NCBI GenBank assembly: GCA_050309775.1
Contig: JBNRMV010000012.1
Span: forward strand, 1-64,000
Source: DTU072 sp050309775
Lineage (GTDB): Bacteria > Bacillota > Clostridia > Christensenellales > DTU072
Length of the DNA: 64,000 nucleotides
Direction of reading: 5' to 3'
The notes under the pieces were generated by a model. The model was not told the origin of the DNA. It saw only the letters and a program-made list of their open reading frames with translations, and did no database searches. Position numbers and translations under genes: made by a program. The number at the start of each line of letters is the position of its first letter. The first letter of the stretch is position 1. Of this stretch, positions 17,676 through 26,384 are shown in pieces.

Positions 17676-20313
17676 GAACAAACTTTCGCCAATGATGGCG
17701 CATTACAGAGAACTGAAAGAAAAATATCCCGATGTCATAATGCTGTATAGGCTGGGCGATTTTTACGAGATGTTTTTTGAAGATGCCATAAAAGCGTCAA
17801 AAATTCTTGATTTGACGCTTACGGGCAGGGATTGCGGACTTCAGGAGCGTGCTCCTATGTGCGGAGTGCCTTATCATGCCGTAGACAATTATATAGCGCG
17901 CTTGATAGCTTCAGGCAACAAAGTTGCCATTTGCGAACAGCTTTCGGCGCCCGGCGACCAAAAAGGCATGGTGAAAAGAGATGTCATTCGAGTAATTACT
18001 CCGGGTACGGTCATTGAAGAAGAGATGCTGGACAACAAAAGCAACAATTATTTAGCGGCGGCATTTGCGTCAAAGAATTCCTTTGCCGTAGCTTGGCTGG
18101 ACATTTCTACCGGCGCATTCTTTGTAAAGGACTTTGAGGACGGAAAAGATGCGCTGGATGTTGAAGATTTTTTATTAACGCTTACCCCGAAAGAAATTAT
18201 CGGCAATTCCGATATGGCAGACTTTGGCGCAGACTTTGCTTCGGTCAAGACAGCAAAATTAGTAAAAGTATCGCCTTATTATGACTATGCCTTTGATTTT
18301 GACAACGCTAAACTGACTGTACTCAAACAAATGCAGGCCTATGACCTTTATGCGTTGGGTTTAGAAAACAAAAAGACCGCAGTATCGGCAGCAGGCGGTC
18401 TGCTTGATTACATAACCAACACCCAAAAACGCAGTCTATCGCACATAAATTCTATAAAATACATAAAAAGCAGCGACGCAATGTATATTGACTTCAATAC
18501 AAAGCGCAATTTGGAGCTATTTGAAACACTTGCCGAAAAGAAAAGATTTGGCAGTTTAATTTGGGTAATTGATAAGACAAAAACTAGTATGGGCGCTCGT
18601 CAGCTGAAGTCTTGGCTGTCGGCTCCGTTGCAAAACATAGAGGAAATAACCGGAAGACAAGAGGCTGTACAAGAGCTGGTAAAGAACACATCTTTTCGGG
18701 AACTTGTCGGCAATGCGCTTTCAAATGTACGGGATATTGAGCGTCTTGTATCAAAAATCTCATACTTCAGCATCTTGCCCAGAGATTGCATAGCTTTGAA
18801 AGAGTCCATTAAACAGCTGCCGACCATAAAAAAATTATTAGAAAAATCAAAAGCGGCGTTACACCGTTCGATATATGAAAAAATTGAATTATTGGAAGAC
18901 CTTGCCTCTACCATCGAAAAGGCAATAAACGACGACCCACCCATAACGCTGAAAGACGGTGGCGTCATAAAAAGAGGGTACAGCATTGAATTGGATACAT
19001 TGCGCTCCTTACAGCATTCCTCAAAACGATTGCTTGCGGAGTTTGAACTTAAGCAACGCGAAATCACCGGGATTTCAACGCTGAAAGTTGGCTACAACAG
19101 AGTGTTTGGATATTATATTGAAATACCGAAATCCAAAACAAACGGCACGATACCATTTGAATATCGGCGCAAACAAACGGTTATGTCCGGCGAAAGATAT
19201 ACTTGCGAGGAACTGGACAAACTACAAGAGGATATCCTTGGGGCATCTGACAAGGCGCTGAAACTTGAATCTGACCTTTTTGCTGAGTTGCGCGACTATA
19301 TGTCGTCTTATATCTTAAAACTTCAGAAAAACGCTTATTTATTGTCATATCTGGATTGCCTTTATTCGCTGGCAGAGTGCGCGGTTGAATACAATTATGT
19401 ATGTCCTCAAATGTCCGAAAGCGGCGCCACAAAAATCGTTGACGGCAGACATCCCGTTGTCGAAAGACTGCTGGGGGCAAATGAATTTGTTCCCAACGAC
19501 ACGCTTCTTGACCAAAAGGACAACACCATGATGGTCATTACCGGTCCTAACATGGCAGGAAAAAGCACATATATTCGACAAGTTGCGTTGATAGTCCTAC
19601 TTGCTCATATCGGGAGTTTTGTGCCTGCAAAATCAGCGCGTATAAGCATAACCGACAGAATATTTACCCGAGTAGGCGCCAGCGACAATCTTGTGCAAGG
19701 GCAAAGTACTTTTATGGTCGAGATGCTTGAAGTTGCCAACATCATAAACAATGCCACAAGCAAAAGTTTGTTGATACTTGACGAAATTGGCAGGGGAACT
19801 TCTACGCTTGACGGACTTAGTATTGCATGGGCGATTGTCGAACATATTGCGTTGAAAATTAAGGCAAAAACACTGTTTGCAACACATTATCACGAATTAA
19901 GCGAAATAGAGAGTCTGTTGGAAGGCATAAGAAATTATCGTATTCTTGTTCACGAAAGCCAAAATTCTATATCTTTTATTTATAAGATATCCCGAGGCAG
20001 CGCCAACAAAAGCTATGGCATTGAAGTAGCTGCGCTTGCAGGCATAAAACAAGACATTACCAGAAGGGCAAGAGATATTATGAATGTACTTGCCGAAACT
20101 CACCAGTTAAGCGGCAATCTGCAAGAAAAAATCTCAAGCAATCCCACCCAAACATCAGTTGCCGGCGGACAAATGGGATTTTTTGAAGAAGACCCCTCAT
20201 TTGTCGAGATACGCAACATTCTTTCGGATTTGGATGTAAACCGCACAAGCCCCATTGAGGCGCTGACTATACTCAATGATTTGAAGAAAATAATCTCAAA
20301 GAGGCACAAATGA
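17668..20313 (+). CDS. mutS: DNA mismatch repair protein MutS
   Basis: Mismatch-recognition ATPase of 881 residues. The N-terminal domain has the DNA-probing motif LGDFYEMF (Phe-x-Glu), followed by connector, lever and clamp domains. The ATPase has Walker A GPNMAGKSTYIRQVA, Walker B LLILDEIGRGTSTLDG and FATHYHELSE. The C-terminus ends in a helix-turn-helix (IEALTILNDLKKIISK). It starts at ATG inside the miaB end after GGGGG, and its stop overlaps mutL by four bases, so the operon is translationally coupled. Confidence 0.97.
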   Translation: MAENKLSPMMAHYRELKEKYPDVIMLYRLGDFYEMFFEDAIKASKILDLTLTGRDCGLQERAPMCGVPYHAVDNYIARLIASGNKVAICEQLSAPGDQKGMVKRDVIRVITPGTVIEEEMLDNKSNNYLAAAFASKNSFAVAWLDISTGAFFVKDFEDGKDALDVEDFLLTLTPKEIIGNSDMADFGADFASVKTAKLVKVSPYYDYAFDFDNAKLTVLKQMQAYDLYALGLENKKTAVSAAGGLLDYITNTQKRSLSHINSIKYIKSSDAMYIDFNTKRNLELFETLAEKKRFGSLIWVIDKTKTSMGARQLKSWLSAPLQNIEEITGRQEAVQELVKNTSFRELVGNALSNVRDIERLVSKISYFSILPRDCIALKESIKQLPTIKKLLEKSKAALHRSIYEKIELLEDLASTIEKAINDDPPITLKDGGVIKRGYSIELDTLRSLQHSSKRLLAEFELKQREITGISTLKVGYNRVFGYYIEIPKSKTNGTIPFEYRRKQTVMSGERYTCEELDKLQEDILGASDKALKLESDLFAELRDYMSSYILKLQKNAYLLSYLDCLYSLAECAVEYNYVCPQMSESGATKIVDGRHPVVERLLGANEFVPNDTLLDQKDNTMMVITGPNMAGKSTYIRQVALIVLLAHIGSFVPAKSARISITDRIFTRVGASDNLVQGQSTFMVEMLEVANIINNATSKSLLILDEIGRGTSTLDGLSIAWAIVEHIALKIKAKTLFATHYHELSEIESLLEGIRNYRILVHESQNSISFIYKISRGSANKSYGIEVAALAGIKQDITRRARDIMNVLAETHQLSGNLQEKISSNPTQTSVAGGQMGFFEEDPSFVEIRNILSDLDVNRTSPIEALTILNDLKKIISKRHK

Positions 20314-22175
20314 CAAAAATAAACATACTTGACAGTTCCGTATATAACCGTATTTCGGCAGGCGAAGTTGTCGAAAATCCGGCATCCATTATAAAGGAGC
20401 TTGTCGAGAACAGCATAGACGCCGGAGCGCAAAATATTTCCGTATATATTGAGGATGGCGGTATAAAGTCCATTCAGGTCATTGATGACGGAGAAGGCAT
20501 GACAAAGGACGACCTATTACGCTCAATACAACCGCACGCAACCAGCAAGATAAAAACTGCCGAAGACTTGGAGTTGATTTCTACGCTAGGTTTCAGGGGA
20601 GAGGCGCTGGCAAGTATTGCGGCAGTAAGCGCTTTGGATATTAAATCAAAGTATATTGAGTCAGACTTGGCGCACGGCATCGAGATAAAAGGCGGCGACC
20701 TGATAAAACAAGGCGTTGTTGCTTTGAATAAAGGCACAAGTATTACGGTATCTAGCCTATTTTATAATACTCCTGCCCGTTATAAGTTTCTTAAAAGCAA
20801 GCGCAGTGAAGAAAATTTTGTATCGCAACTCATGTCTGAGATAATATTGTCAAATCCGGACATAGCTATTCGATATTATATTGATAAAAGACTGGTATTC
20901 AGTTCTTCAGGCATAGGGCTTTATGATGCCATAAAAAGCGTATATTCCGAAGAAATCGTACAAAATATTGTCGAAGTAGAGTATAACGAGCCACCATATT
21001 CGGTACGAGGATTTATTGCAAAACCATCTTCACCGGCAATAAAACACAATCGCAGTTTTCAAACCATGATAATAAACGGCAGAATAATAAAAGACTTCAC
21101 GCTGTCATCAATTGTACAGAACGCATATAGCGAAAGCCTTATGCGCAAAACCTTTCCGCTATTTGTATTGGATGTAGTATTGCCGTTCGATAAAGTAGAT
21201 GTAAATGTACACCCGAACAAAAAAGAAGTGCGTTTTTCTACAGATTGCAAAATTAATTCAGTGGTTTATAAAGCGGTTAAGGAGGCATTGCTTGAACAAA
21301 TTACAAAACAAAGCAATGAATTTGATTTTTTAAGCAAGCCGCCACAACAACCTACGCCGATTATTCATATTGAAGAAAAAGAGGCAAGCAATACTTCAGA
21401 TTATCCGACTTCAACAAACCAAAGCAAATTAAGCAAGTCGGTCAATTTGCATAAAAAAGTTCCAAAATACTCTCCCGTTGAATTTGAAAATTTATTTGAC
21501 TCCATTATTGTTGAGCGCAAAAGTGATTTTGACTTGTCGGCAACTCCGATAAAACCTGTTAAAGCAGAGGGATTTCGCGACAATAAAGTGCCTTTTACCC
21601 TTAAACACAGCACCAATTATAAAATAATCGGACAAATTTTTGACACATATATTCTCATCGAATACAATGATGCCGTCTACATAATTGACCAACACGCAGC
21701 GCATGAGCGTAAATTATATGACGCTTATATAAAAAACATAGGTTTACAAACAGATTCACAACAGTTGCTTGTGCCGTTTGTTTTTGAGGGTGACAGCGAG
21801 AGCTTGTTGAAAAATTCGGCTTTATTTGAAGAAATGGGCTTTGAAATTGAAGATTTTGGCGGCAACATGATAAGAATATTGTCTGTTCCGTTGGCCTTTT
21901 CGGATATCGACATTGACGGCTTTTTTACTGCTGCGTCAGAAATGCTGTCCATGGCTACTGAACTTGAAAATATGGAAATAATAAAAGATAAACTGGCAAA
22001 AACCGCATGCAAAAGCGCCATAAAAGGCGGTGTTTCTCTGTCAAATGAGGATATTCGGCACATTCTTGATATGTTTTTTGAAAGCGGAATACCAATGCAA
22101 TGTCCGCATGGCAGGCCTACAATAATAAAAATGACAAGACAAGAAATAGAAAAAATGTTCAGGAGAATAGTATAA
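20310..22175 (+). CDS. mutL: DNA mismatch repair protein MutL
   Basis: A 621-residue GHKL ATPase that couples MutS to strand incision. The N-terminal motifs are IAAGEVV-type ISAGEVVENPASIIKELVENSIDAGA, DDGEGM, HATSKI and LGFRGEALASIAAVS. The C-terminal dimerisation/endonuclease domain has DQHAAHERKLYD, the DQHA-x2-E metal site that marks a nicking MutL as expected in organisms without MutH, and a later CPHGRPTI motif. The linker (about residues 340-440) is charged and variable. It starts at ATG overlapping the mutS stop. Confidence 0.96.
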   Translation: MTKINILDSSVYNRISAGEVVENPASIIKELVENSIDAGAQNISVYIEDGGIKSIQVIDDGEGMTKDDLLRSIQPHATSKIKTAEDLELISTLGFRGEALASIAAVSALDIKSKYIESDLAHGIEIKGGDLIKQGVVALNKGTSITVSSLFYNTPARYKFLKSKRSEENFVSQLMSEIILSNPDIAIRYYIDKRLVFSSSGIGLYDAIKSVYSEEIVQNIVEVEYNEPPYSVRGFIAKPSSPAIKHNRSFQTMIINGRIIKDFTLSSIVQNAYSESLMRKTFPLFVLDVVLPFDKVDVNVHPNKKEVRFSTDCKINSVVYKAVKEALLEQITKQSNEFDFLSKPPQQPTPIIHIEEKEASNTSDYPTSTNQSKLSKSVNLHKKVPKYSPVEFENLFDSIIVERKSDFDLSATPIKPVKAEGFRDNKVPFTLKHSTNYKIIGQIFDTYILIEYNDAVYIIDQHAAHERKLYDAYIKNIGLQTDSQQLLVPFVFEGDSESLLKNSALFEEMGFEIEDFGGNMIRILSVPLAFSDIDIDGFFTAASEMLSMATELENMEIIKDKLAKTACKSAIKGGVSLSNEDIRHILDMFFESGIPMQCPHGRPTIIKMTRQEIEKMFRRIV

Positions 22176-22176
22176 A

Positions 22177-23124
22177 ATGCTGATTATTGGCGGCGCAACT
22201 GCTACCGGAAAATCCCATGCAGCAATAATGCTTGCAAAACTTAGCGGCGGAGAAATAGTTTCTGCGGACTCAATGCAGATATATAAGCATATGAACATAG
22301 GTACGGCAAAGATTACTGTCGCCGAAACGCAAGGCGTACCGCATCATATGATTGATATTGTAGAACCTACCCAGGAGTACAGCGTCGCAGAGTACCAAAA
22401 AGCGGCGCTTGAAATCATAAAAGACATTGAAAGCAGAGGCAAAATACCAATAGTAGTCGGAGGAACGGGGCTTTATATAAATGCCTTGATATATCCGCTG
22501 CGATTTGGTGGAGTAAAGAAGGATGAAGGCTTGCGGAATGAATTAAAAGAGCAGGGCGAACGGTTTGGATACGATTTTTTGTATGACAAATTATGCTCAA
22601 TTGATGCAGAAAGCGCAAAGAAAATTCACAAAAACAATGTAAAGCGTGTTATTCGCGCATTGGAAATTAAATTACAAAGTGGTGAGTCGCTTGCCGAGAA
22701 TGCCGACAAGGATAAAAAGAGTTATTATAAAATGTACGCTTTTGACTTTGGCAGAGCTGATTTGTATGAAAAAATCAATAAAAGGGTCGACATAATGATG
22801 AAGCAAGGACTTGTTGAGGAAGTACAAAACCTAATCCTTGATTATGGTCTGACTTTTGAGCATCAAAGTATGCAGGCAATAGGCTACAAGGAGTTCAAAG
22901 ATTATTTTGACGGTAATATCACTCACGCCGTGCTGGAAGAAATAATAAAGCGCAACACAAGGAAATATGCCAAAAGGCAGTTTACTTGGTTCAGGGCATA
23001 TTCTGATTGCGTTTGGATGAAAGAGCCGTTAAATGAACAAACTGCCCGCCAAATATTAGATGATTATTACAAATATAAGCCTAAATTGGAACAATTGGAG
23101 CAACAAATAAATGCACAACATTGA
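22177..23124 (+). CDS. miaA: tRNA dimethylallyltransferase MiaA
   Basis: Adds the isopentenyl group to A37 of tRNAs reading UNN codons, the substrate for MiaB. The 315 residues show the P-loop GGATATGKSHAAIMLA at the very start, SADSMQIYKHMNIGTAK, the DMAPP-region HHMIDIVEPTQEYSVAEYQ, GGTGLYINALIYP and the C-terminal QAIGYKEF and RQFTWFR motifs. It starts at ATG one base after mutL ends, with AGGAGA at 22161-22166. It overlaps the next gene by 14 bases. No hfq lies between miaA and the ynbB-like gene, unlike in B. subtilis. Confidence 0.96.
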   Translation: MLIIGGATATGKSHAAIMLAKLSGGEIVSADSMQIYKHMNIGTAKITVAETQGVPHHMIDIVEPTQEYSVAEYQKAALEIIKDIESRGKIPIVVGGTGLYINALIYPLRFGGVKKDEGLRNELKEQGERFGYDFLYDKLCSIDAESAKKIHKNNVKRVIRALEIKLQSGESLAENADKDKKSYYKMYAFDFGRADLYEKINKRVDIMMKQGLVEEVQNLILDYGLTFEHQSMQAIGYKEFKDYFDGNITHAVLEEIIKRNTRKYAKRQFTWFRAYSDCVWMKEPLNEQTARQILDDYYKYKPKLEQLEQQINAQH

Positions 23125-24328
23125 GATAATAAAACAATCTGAGGCTGCATGCGCAAGCATCTTCCAACAGATTGAAGAAACTGCGCTATACAATCAGCAG
23201 AAAGTACTGCAGGCATTTTCAAAAAATCGTATTTCGGCAAGTCACTTTATGCCTTCAACAGGATATGGCTATGACGACAGAGCCAGAGATACCTTAAACA
23301 CACTTTTTGCCGATATTTTTGGCGCTGAAGATGCCATAGTATCACCGCTTATTGCCAATGGAACTCACGCAATTAGCCTTACTTTATTTGGCATTCTTCG
23401 CCCTGACGATACTATGCTTTCAGTCAGCGGTAAGCTTTATGACACGCTTGATGAGGTAATAAACGGCAAAAGCATTGGCTCTTTGCGAGATTTTGGCATA
23501 AATTTTGATAAAATTGATTATAAATTCGGAGATTACGACGAGTCGGCAATTGAGAATTATTTACAACATAATCAGCCCAAAGTGGTATTCATGCAGCGTT
23601 CCAAAGGATATGAATGGCAAAATTCCATTACTCTGACCAAAATGCAGCGCATATTATCCATTATAAAATCCTTATCGCCGAATTCTATTGTCATAGTTGA
23701 CAACTGTTATGGAGAATTTTGCGAAAAAATAGAGCCTACACAAATCGGTGCTGATATTGCAGTCGGTTCTTTGATAAAGAATCCGGGCGGCGGAATAGCC
23801 CCAACCGGCGGATATATCGTCGGAAAGTCGCAATACATTGACTTGGTGGCGCGCAGGCTTACGGCTCCGTCACTCGGAAAAGAGGTAGGTTCATATAACA
23901 CAAGCTATCAACCTTTTTACCAAGGACTTTTTCTTGCGCCATCAACGGTAAAAAACGCTTTGAAAGGTTGTGCATTGGCATCTCATGTGTTTAGAAAGCT
24001 TAATTTCGAAACACTGCCGGCAACAAATGAAGTGCCGCAGGACATTATTTGCGCAATAAAATTCAATAACAAAGAGCAATTGATAAAGTTTTGTCAAGCG
24101 GTGCAGCGCATTGCGCCAATTGACAGCTTTGCAACGCCTGAGCCATGGGCTATGCCGGGATATACGCATGATGTAATCATGTCTGCAGGTACATTTGTTC
24201 AAGGCGGCTCATTGGAGCTTACCGCAGACGCGCCAATAAAAGAGCCTTATATTGGATATTTACAAGGCGGCTTGACCTATGAGCACATAGTACTGGCTAT
24301 TTCTGAAATTATTTCGGTACTAGTATAA
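23111..24328 (+). CDS. Methionine gamma-lyase-family PLP protein (YnbB-like)
   Basis: A 405-residue fold-type I PLP enzyme of the group annotated as aluminium-resistance or methionine gamma-lyase family (YnbB). Visible motifs are FMPSTGYGYDDRARDTL, AEDAIVSPLIANGTHAISLTL, QRSKGYEWQNS, IVDNCYGEFCE and the PLP lysine in GSLIKNPGGGIAPTGGYIVG. The reaction of this subgroup is not established; a lyase acting on a sulfur amino acid is inferred. Its place directly after miaA, with an overlapping start, is conserved in Firmicutes. Confidence 0.88.
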   Translation: MHNIEIIKQSEAACASIFQQIEETALYNQQKVLQAFSKNRISASHFMPSTGYGYDDRARDTLNTLFADIFGAEDAIVSPLIANGTHAISLTLFGILRPDDTMLSVSGKLYDTLDEVINGKSIGSLRDFGINFDKIDYKFGDYDESAIENYLQHNQPKVVFMQRSKGYEWQNSITLTKMQRILSIIKSLSPNSIVIVDNCYGEFCEKIEPTQIGADIAVGSLIKNPGGGIAPTGGYIVGKSQYIDLVARRLTAPSLGKEVGSYNTSYQPFYQGLFLAPSTVKNALKGCALASHVFRKLNFETLPATNEVPQDIICAIKFNNKEQLIKFCQAVQRIAPIDSFATPEPWAMPGYTHDVIMSAGTFVQGGSLELTADAPIKEPYIGYLQGGLTYEHIVLAISEIISVLV

Positions 24329-24396
24329 TTTTCGATTATGCGTTATAATGTAATTAAGCTAGATTGCTTGAAATACAATATCAAGATGAGGATGCA

Positions 24397-24864
24397 ATGA
24401 AGAAATTTTTAGACAATCAGCAACTCGCCGAAAAAATAGCAGAAACCGCCAAGAATGCCTCAAAAAAGACATTAGTTTTATGGGCAACGGACTGCGCAGA
24501 GCGTGTTTTGCCCAATTTTGAAAGATTCTATGGCAGCAACAATCCCAAAATGGCTATATTGGCAGGCAGAAAATGGCTTAGCCGCGAAATTCCGGAAGCA
24601 GAGGCGCGCAAAGCTGCATTTGCCGCATATTGCACTGTAAAAATATCAAAACACCCCGAAGCATGCAATGCGGCTCGTTCAGCATCGCAAGCGGCATCCA
24701 GCGCCCACTCTTCTTCACATGCGCTGCAAGCCGCCACTTATGCAACAAAATCGGTGTTTTACGCATCTACTGATGAAGAAGATGCAGCAGAAAATGTCAA
24801 AGCAGAACGCCTTTGGCAATATGAATTGCTTACCGAACTTATAAAACGTCAAGAAAACAAATAA
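24397..24864 (+). CDS. Imm5-like putative immunity protein
   Basis: A 155-residue alanine-rich, mainly helical protein. ATDCAERVLPNFER near the N-terminus, then AILAGRKWL, EARKAAFAAY, AARSASQAASSAHSSSHALQ and ATYATKS reproduce the pattern I know from proteins annotated as putative immunity protein (Imm5): CAERVLP-F, AR-AA-AAH and A-AAGHA-ATAH-HA. Such proteins usually protect against a polymorphic toxin, but no toxin gene is next to it. The start is ATG 24397 with GAGG at 24388-24391; an upstream TTG at 24364 lacks such a site. It has its own TATAAT at 24344-24349. Function is inferred only from family resemblance. Confidence 0.65.
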   Translation: MKKFLDNQQLAEKIAETAKNASKKTLVLWATDCAERVLPNFERFYGSNNPKMAILAGRKWLSREIPEAEARKAAFAAYCTVKISKHPEACNAARSASQAASSAHSSSHALQAATYATKSVFYASTDEEDAAENVKAERLWQYELLTELIKRQENK

Positions 24865-25766
24865 ATACAAAGGTTATTGCTAGAAGTTGATAGGGTTATT
24901 TATCTAAGATTGCAGTAAGTAGCAGATATACATTGCGATAATAATGGAACAAATATGTTTTATTTATCGCATTTAACTTTAATGCGATATCGGTGGAACA
25001 AATATTATTGTTCTATATATATGGATATCTAAATTACTCGCTCAATTAGAGCATATGAAGCACTTCATAACCTCGACAACGCATGCCTATTGTTGCATTA
25101 TCTTATTCAAACTAAGATATTACAGCGAAGTATAATAAAAGAATCCTTTATGTGAAATAGTTGTTTGCTTGCCATAAATATCAGCAATACTAAAAAGTAT
25201 GCGTTTGCGGATATACTGCGCTAGGCGTAAAAATATGTTGTTAGAGGGGGTTGTAAGTTCAGCATTTCAACAAAATCGATAGTATTATCATTTGACTAGA
25301 GAATCGACATCGAAACCTATATAGTATATAATAAAAAGCTTGCATTTTGGATGGATAGCTATGTTTAGTGCTAAAACAAACATGTTGTTTTAGTGGGATT
25401 GTAAGCGGAGCAGATAAAAAAAACTCAATCATAGTTCGATAGCGCATCATTTGACTAGTGAATGCGATATAGGAATCTAGCCAGAGGGAATAAGCCAACT
25501 AAACATGAGATTTTAATCATTATTTCAACTAAAGTTCGATAGCAGCATCATTAGACAATATTTAGACCTAACCAGAGATTAAACTAGAGAAGTGAGATAT
25601 TAAAAACCAGATGGGAACAAGCAAAATAATTGTTGAAAAAATATAAGCTTTCGCTGCGCTAAGAAAATACAGTAAAGGACTAGAACACATTACTTGATTC
25701 TAAGATTGTTAGTAACCATTGACAAATGCGGAAATCTTGATACAAACTATGCATCAATTCAATGTA
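24865..25766. other. Non-coding accessory interval with eroded repeats
   Basis: About 900 bases with no convincing gene. Two degenerate copies of TGCGATAnnnnnGGAACAAATAT lie at 24933 and 24983. Three diverged copies of a block around CGATAG then ATCATTTGACTAG lie near 25273, 25435 and 25536; flanking bits such as GATTGTAAG and a T/A-rich run also recur. The base composition is more AT-rich than the neighbouring genes. It looks like decayed horizontally acquired DNA. Confidence 0.45.
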
Positions 25767-25934
25767 TTACAGTTTTCCCACTAAATTATAATAATAATGC
25801 ACTATCTTTTCGCAAAAGCTGTGTTTTGCGAAAAGATATATATCTGTCAAACTGTCTGATTTTTTTGAAATGACACACTCTCCTACTGATTTTTTGATAC
25901 TTCCCTGCGCAATAAGCTCAATATATAGCTGCAT
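25767..25934 (-). CDS. Possible 55-residue small protein of unknown function
   Basis: A minus-strand frame starting at ATG 25934-25932 has a very good ribosome binding site, AAGGAGAG, seven bases upstream (about 25942-25949), which is the main support. The peptide begins MQLYIELIAQGSIKKSVGEC and ends in HYYYNLVGKL. No family is recognised. A perfect 15-bp inverted repeat lies inside the 3' half of the frame, which is unusual for a coding region, and one copy of the 159-bp tandem repeat lies just upstream. It could be a small accessory protein or the remnant of a gene. Confidence 0.35.
   Translation of the reverse strand: MQLYIELIAQGSIKKSVGECVISKKSDSLTDIYLFAKHSFCEKIVHYYYNLVGKL
25803..25838. 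repeat. Perfect 15-bp inverted repeat (hairpin)
   Basis: TATCTTTTCGCAAAA at 25803-25817 and its exact reverse complement at 25824-25838 enclose a six-base loop, GCTGTG. No T-run follows on either strand, so it is not a typical terminator. It could be a recombination or operator site; it lies about 550 bases before a tyrosine recombinase gene. Confidence 0.8.
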
Positions 25935-25958
25935 TTTTATGCTCTCCTTGTACCTATA

Positions 25959-26270
25959 TATTGACAACAACTTTTACCATTTGCGAAATATACAATATAT
26001 ATATATACATATTTATAGCCTCTTGATGGCCAACAGTTTAGTTATATCATATAATAAATAATCTTACTCCGCACTCTCCGCTATTGTTTTAGCCAGAATT
26101 AAATTGATTATTACTAATATTGACAACAACTTTTACCATTTGCAAAATATACAATATATGTAAAAACATACTTATATCCTCTTGATGGCCACCAGTTTAT
26201 TTATAATAAATTATCTTACTCCTCACTCTCCGCTATTGCTTTAGCCAGAATTGAATGGATTATTACTAAT
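25959..26270. repeat. Tandem duplication, two units of about 159 bp
   Basis: Unit 1 (25959-26117) and unit 2 (26118-26270) share TATTGACAACAACTTTTACC, CAATATAT, CCTCTTGATGGCCA and CTCTCCGCTATTG through ATTATTACTAAT, with scattered substitutions and small indels. On the minus strand both units keep a short frame ending in LAK(T/A)IAES(A/E)E then TAA, which may be chance. The repeat lies between the small minus-strand frame and the recombinase promoter. Confidence 0.85.
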
Positions 26271-26337
26271 TTTGTTAGCTGTTTTCGACAATATCCGTCA
26301 ATATGTGCCAAATTGTCCTATTGACTTTTGGCTTGAG

Positions 26338-26366
26338 TTGTTTAACCTATGGACATAACATATATT
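26338..26366 (+). promoter_or_regulatory. Putative promoter for the tyrosine recombinase
   Basis: TTGTTT (26338-26343), a 17-base spacer and TATATT (26361-26366). The predicted transcription start is close to 26373, downstream of an in-frame ATG at 26349, so the translated start should be the later ATG at 26385. No Shine-Dalgarno sequence is visible before that ATG. Confidence 0.45.
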
Positions 26367-26384
26367 TTTTGTTATCATAATTAT

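Noticed and set aside
25870..26061. A 63-codon plus-strand frame over the first tandem unit
   Set aside because: It is not preserved in the second unit, has no good ribosome site and is made of low-complexity AT-rich codons.
24865..26348. CRISPR array in the repeat-rich gap
   Set aside because: The repeats are few, diverged and irregularly spaced, there are no regular spacers and no cas genes nearby.
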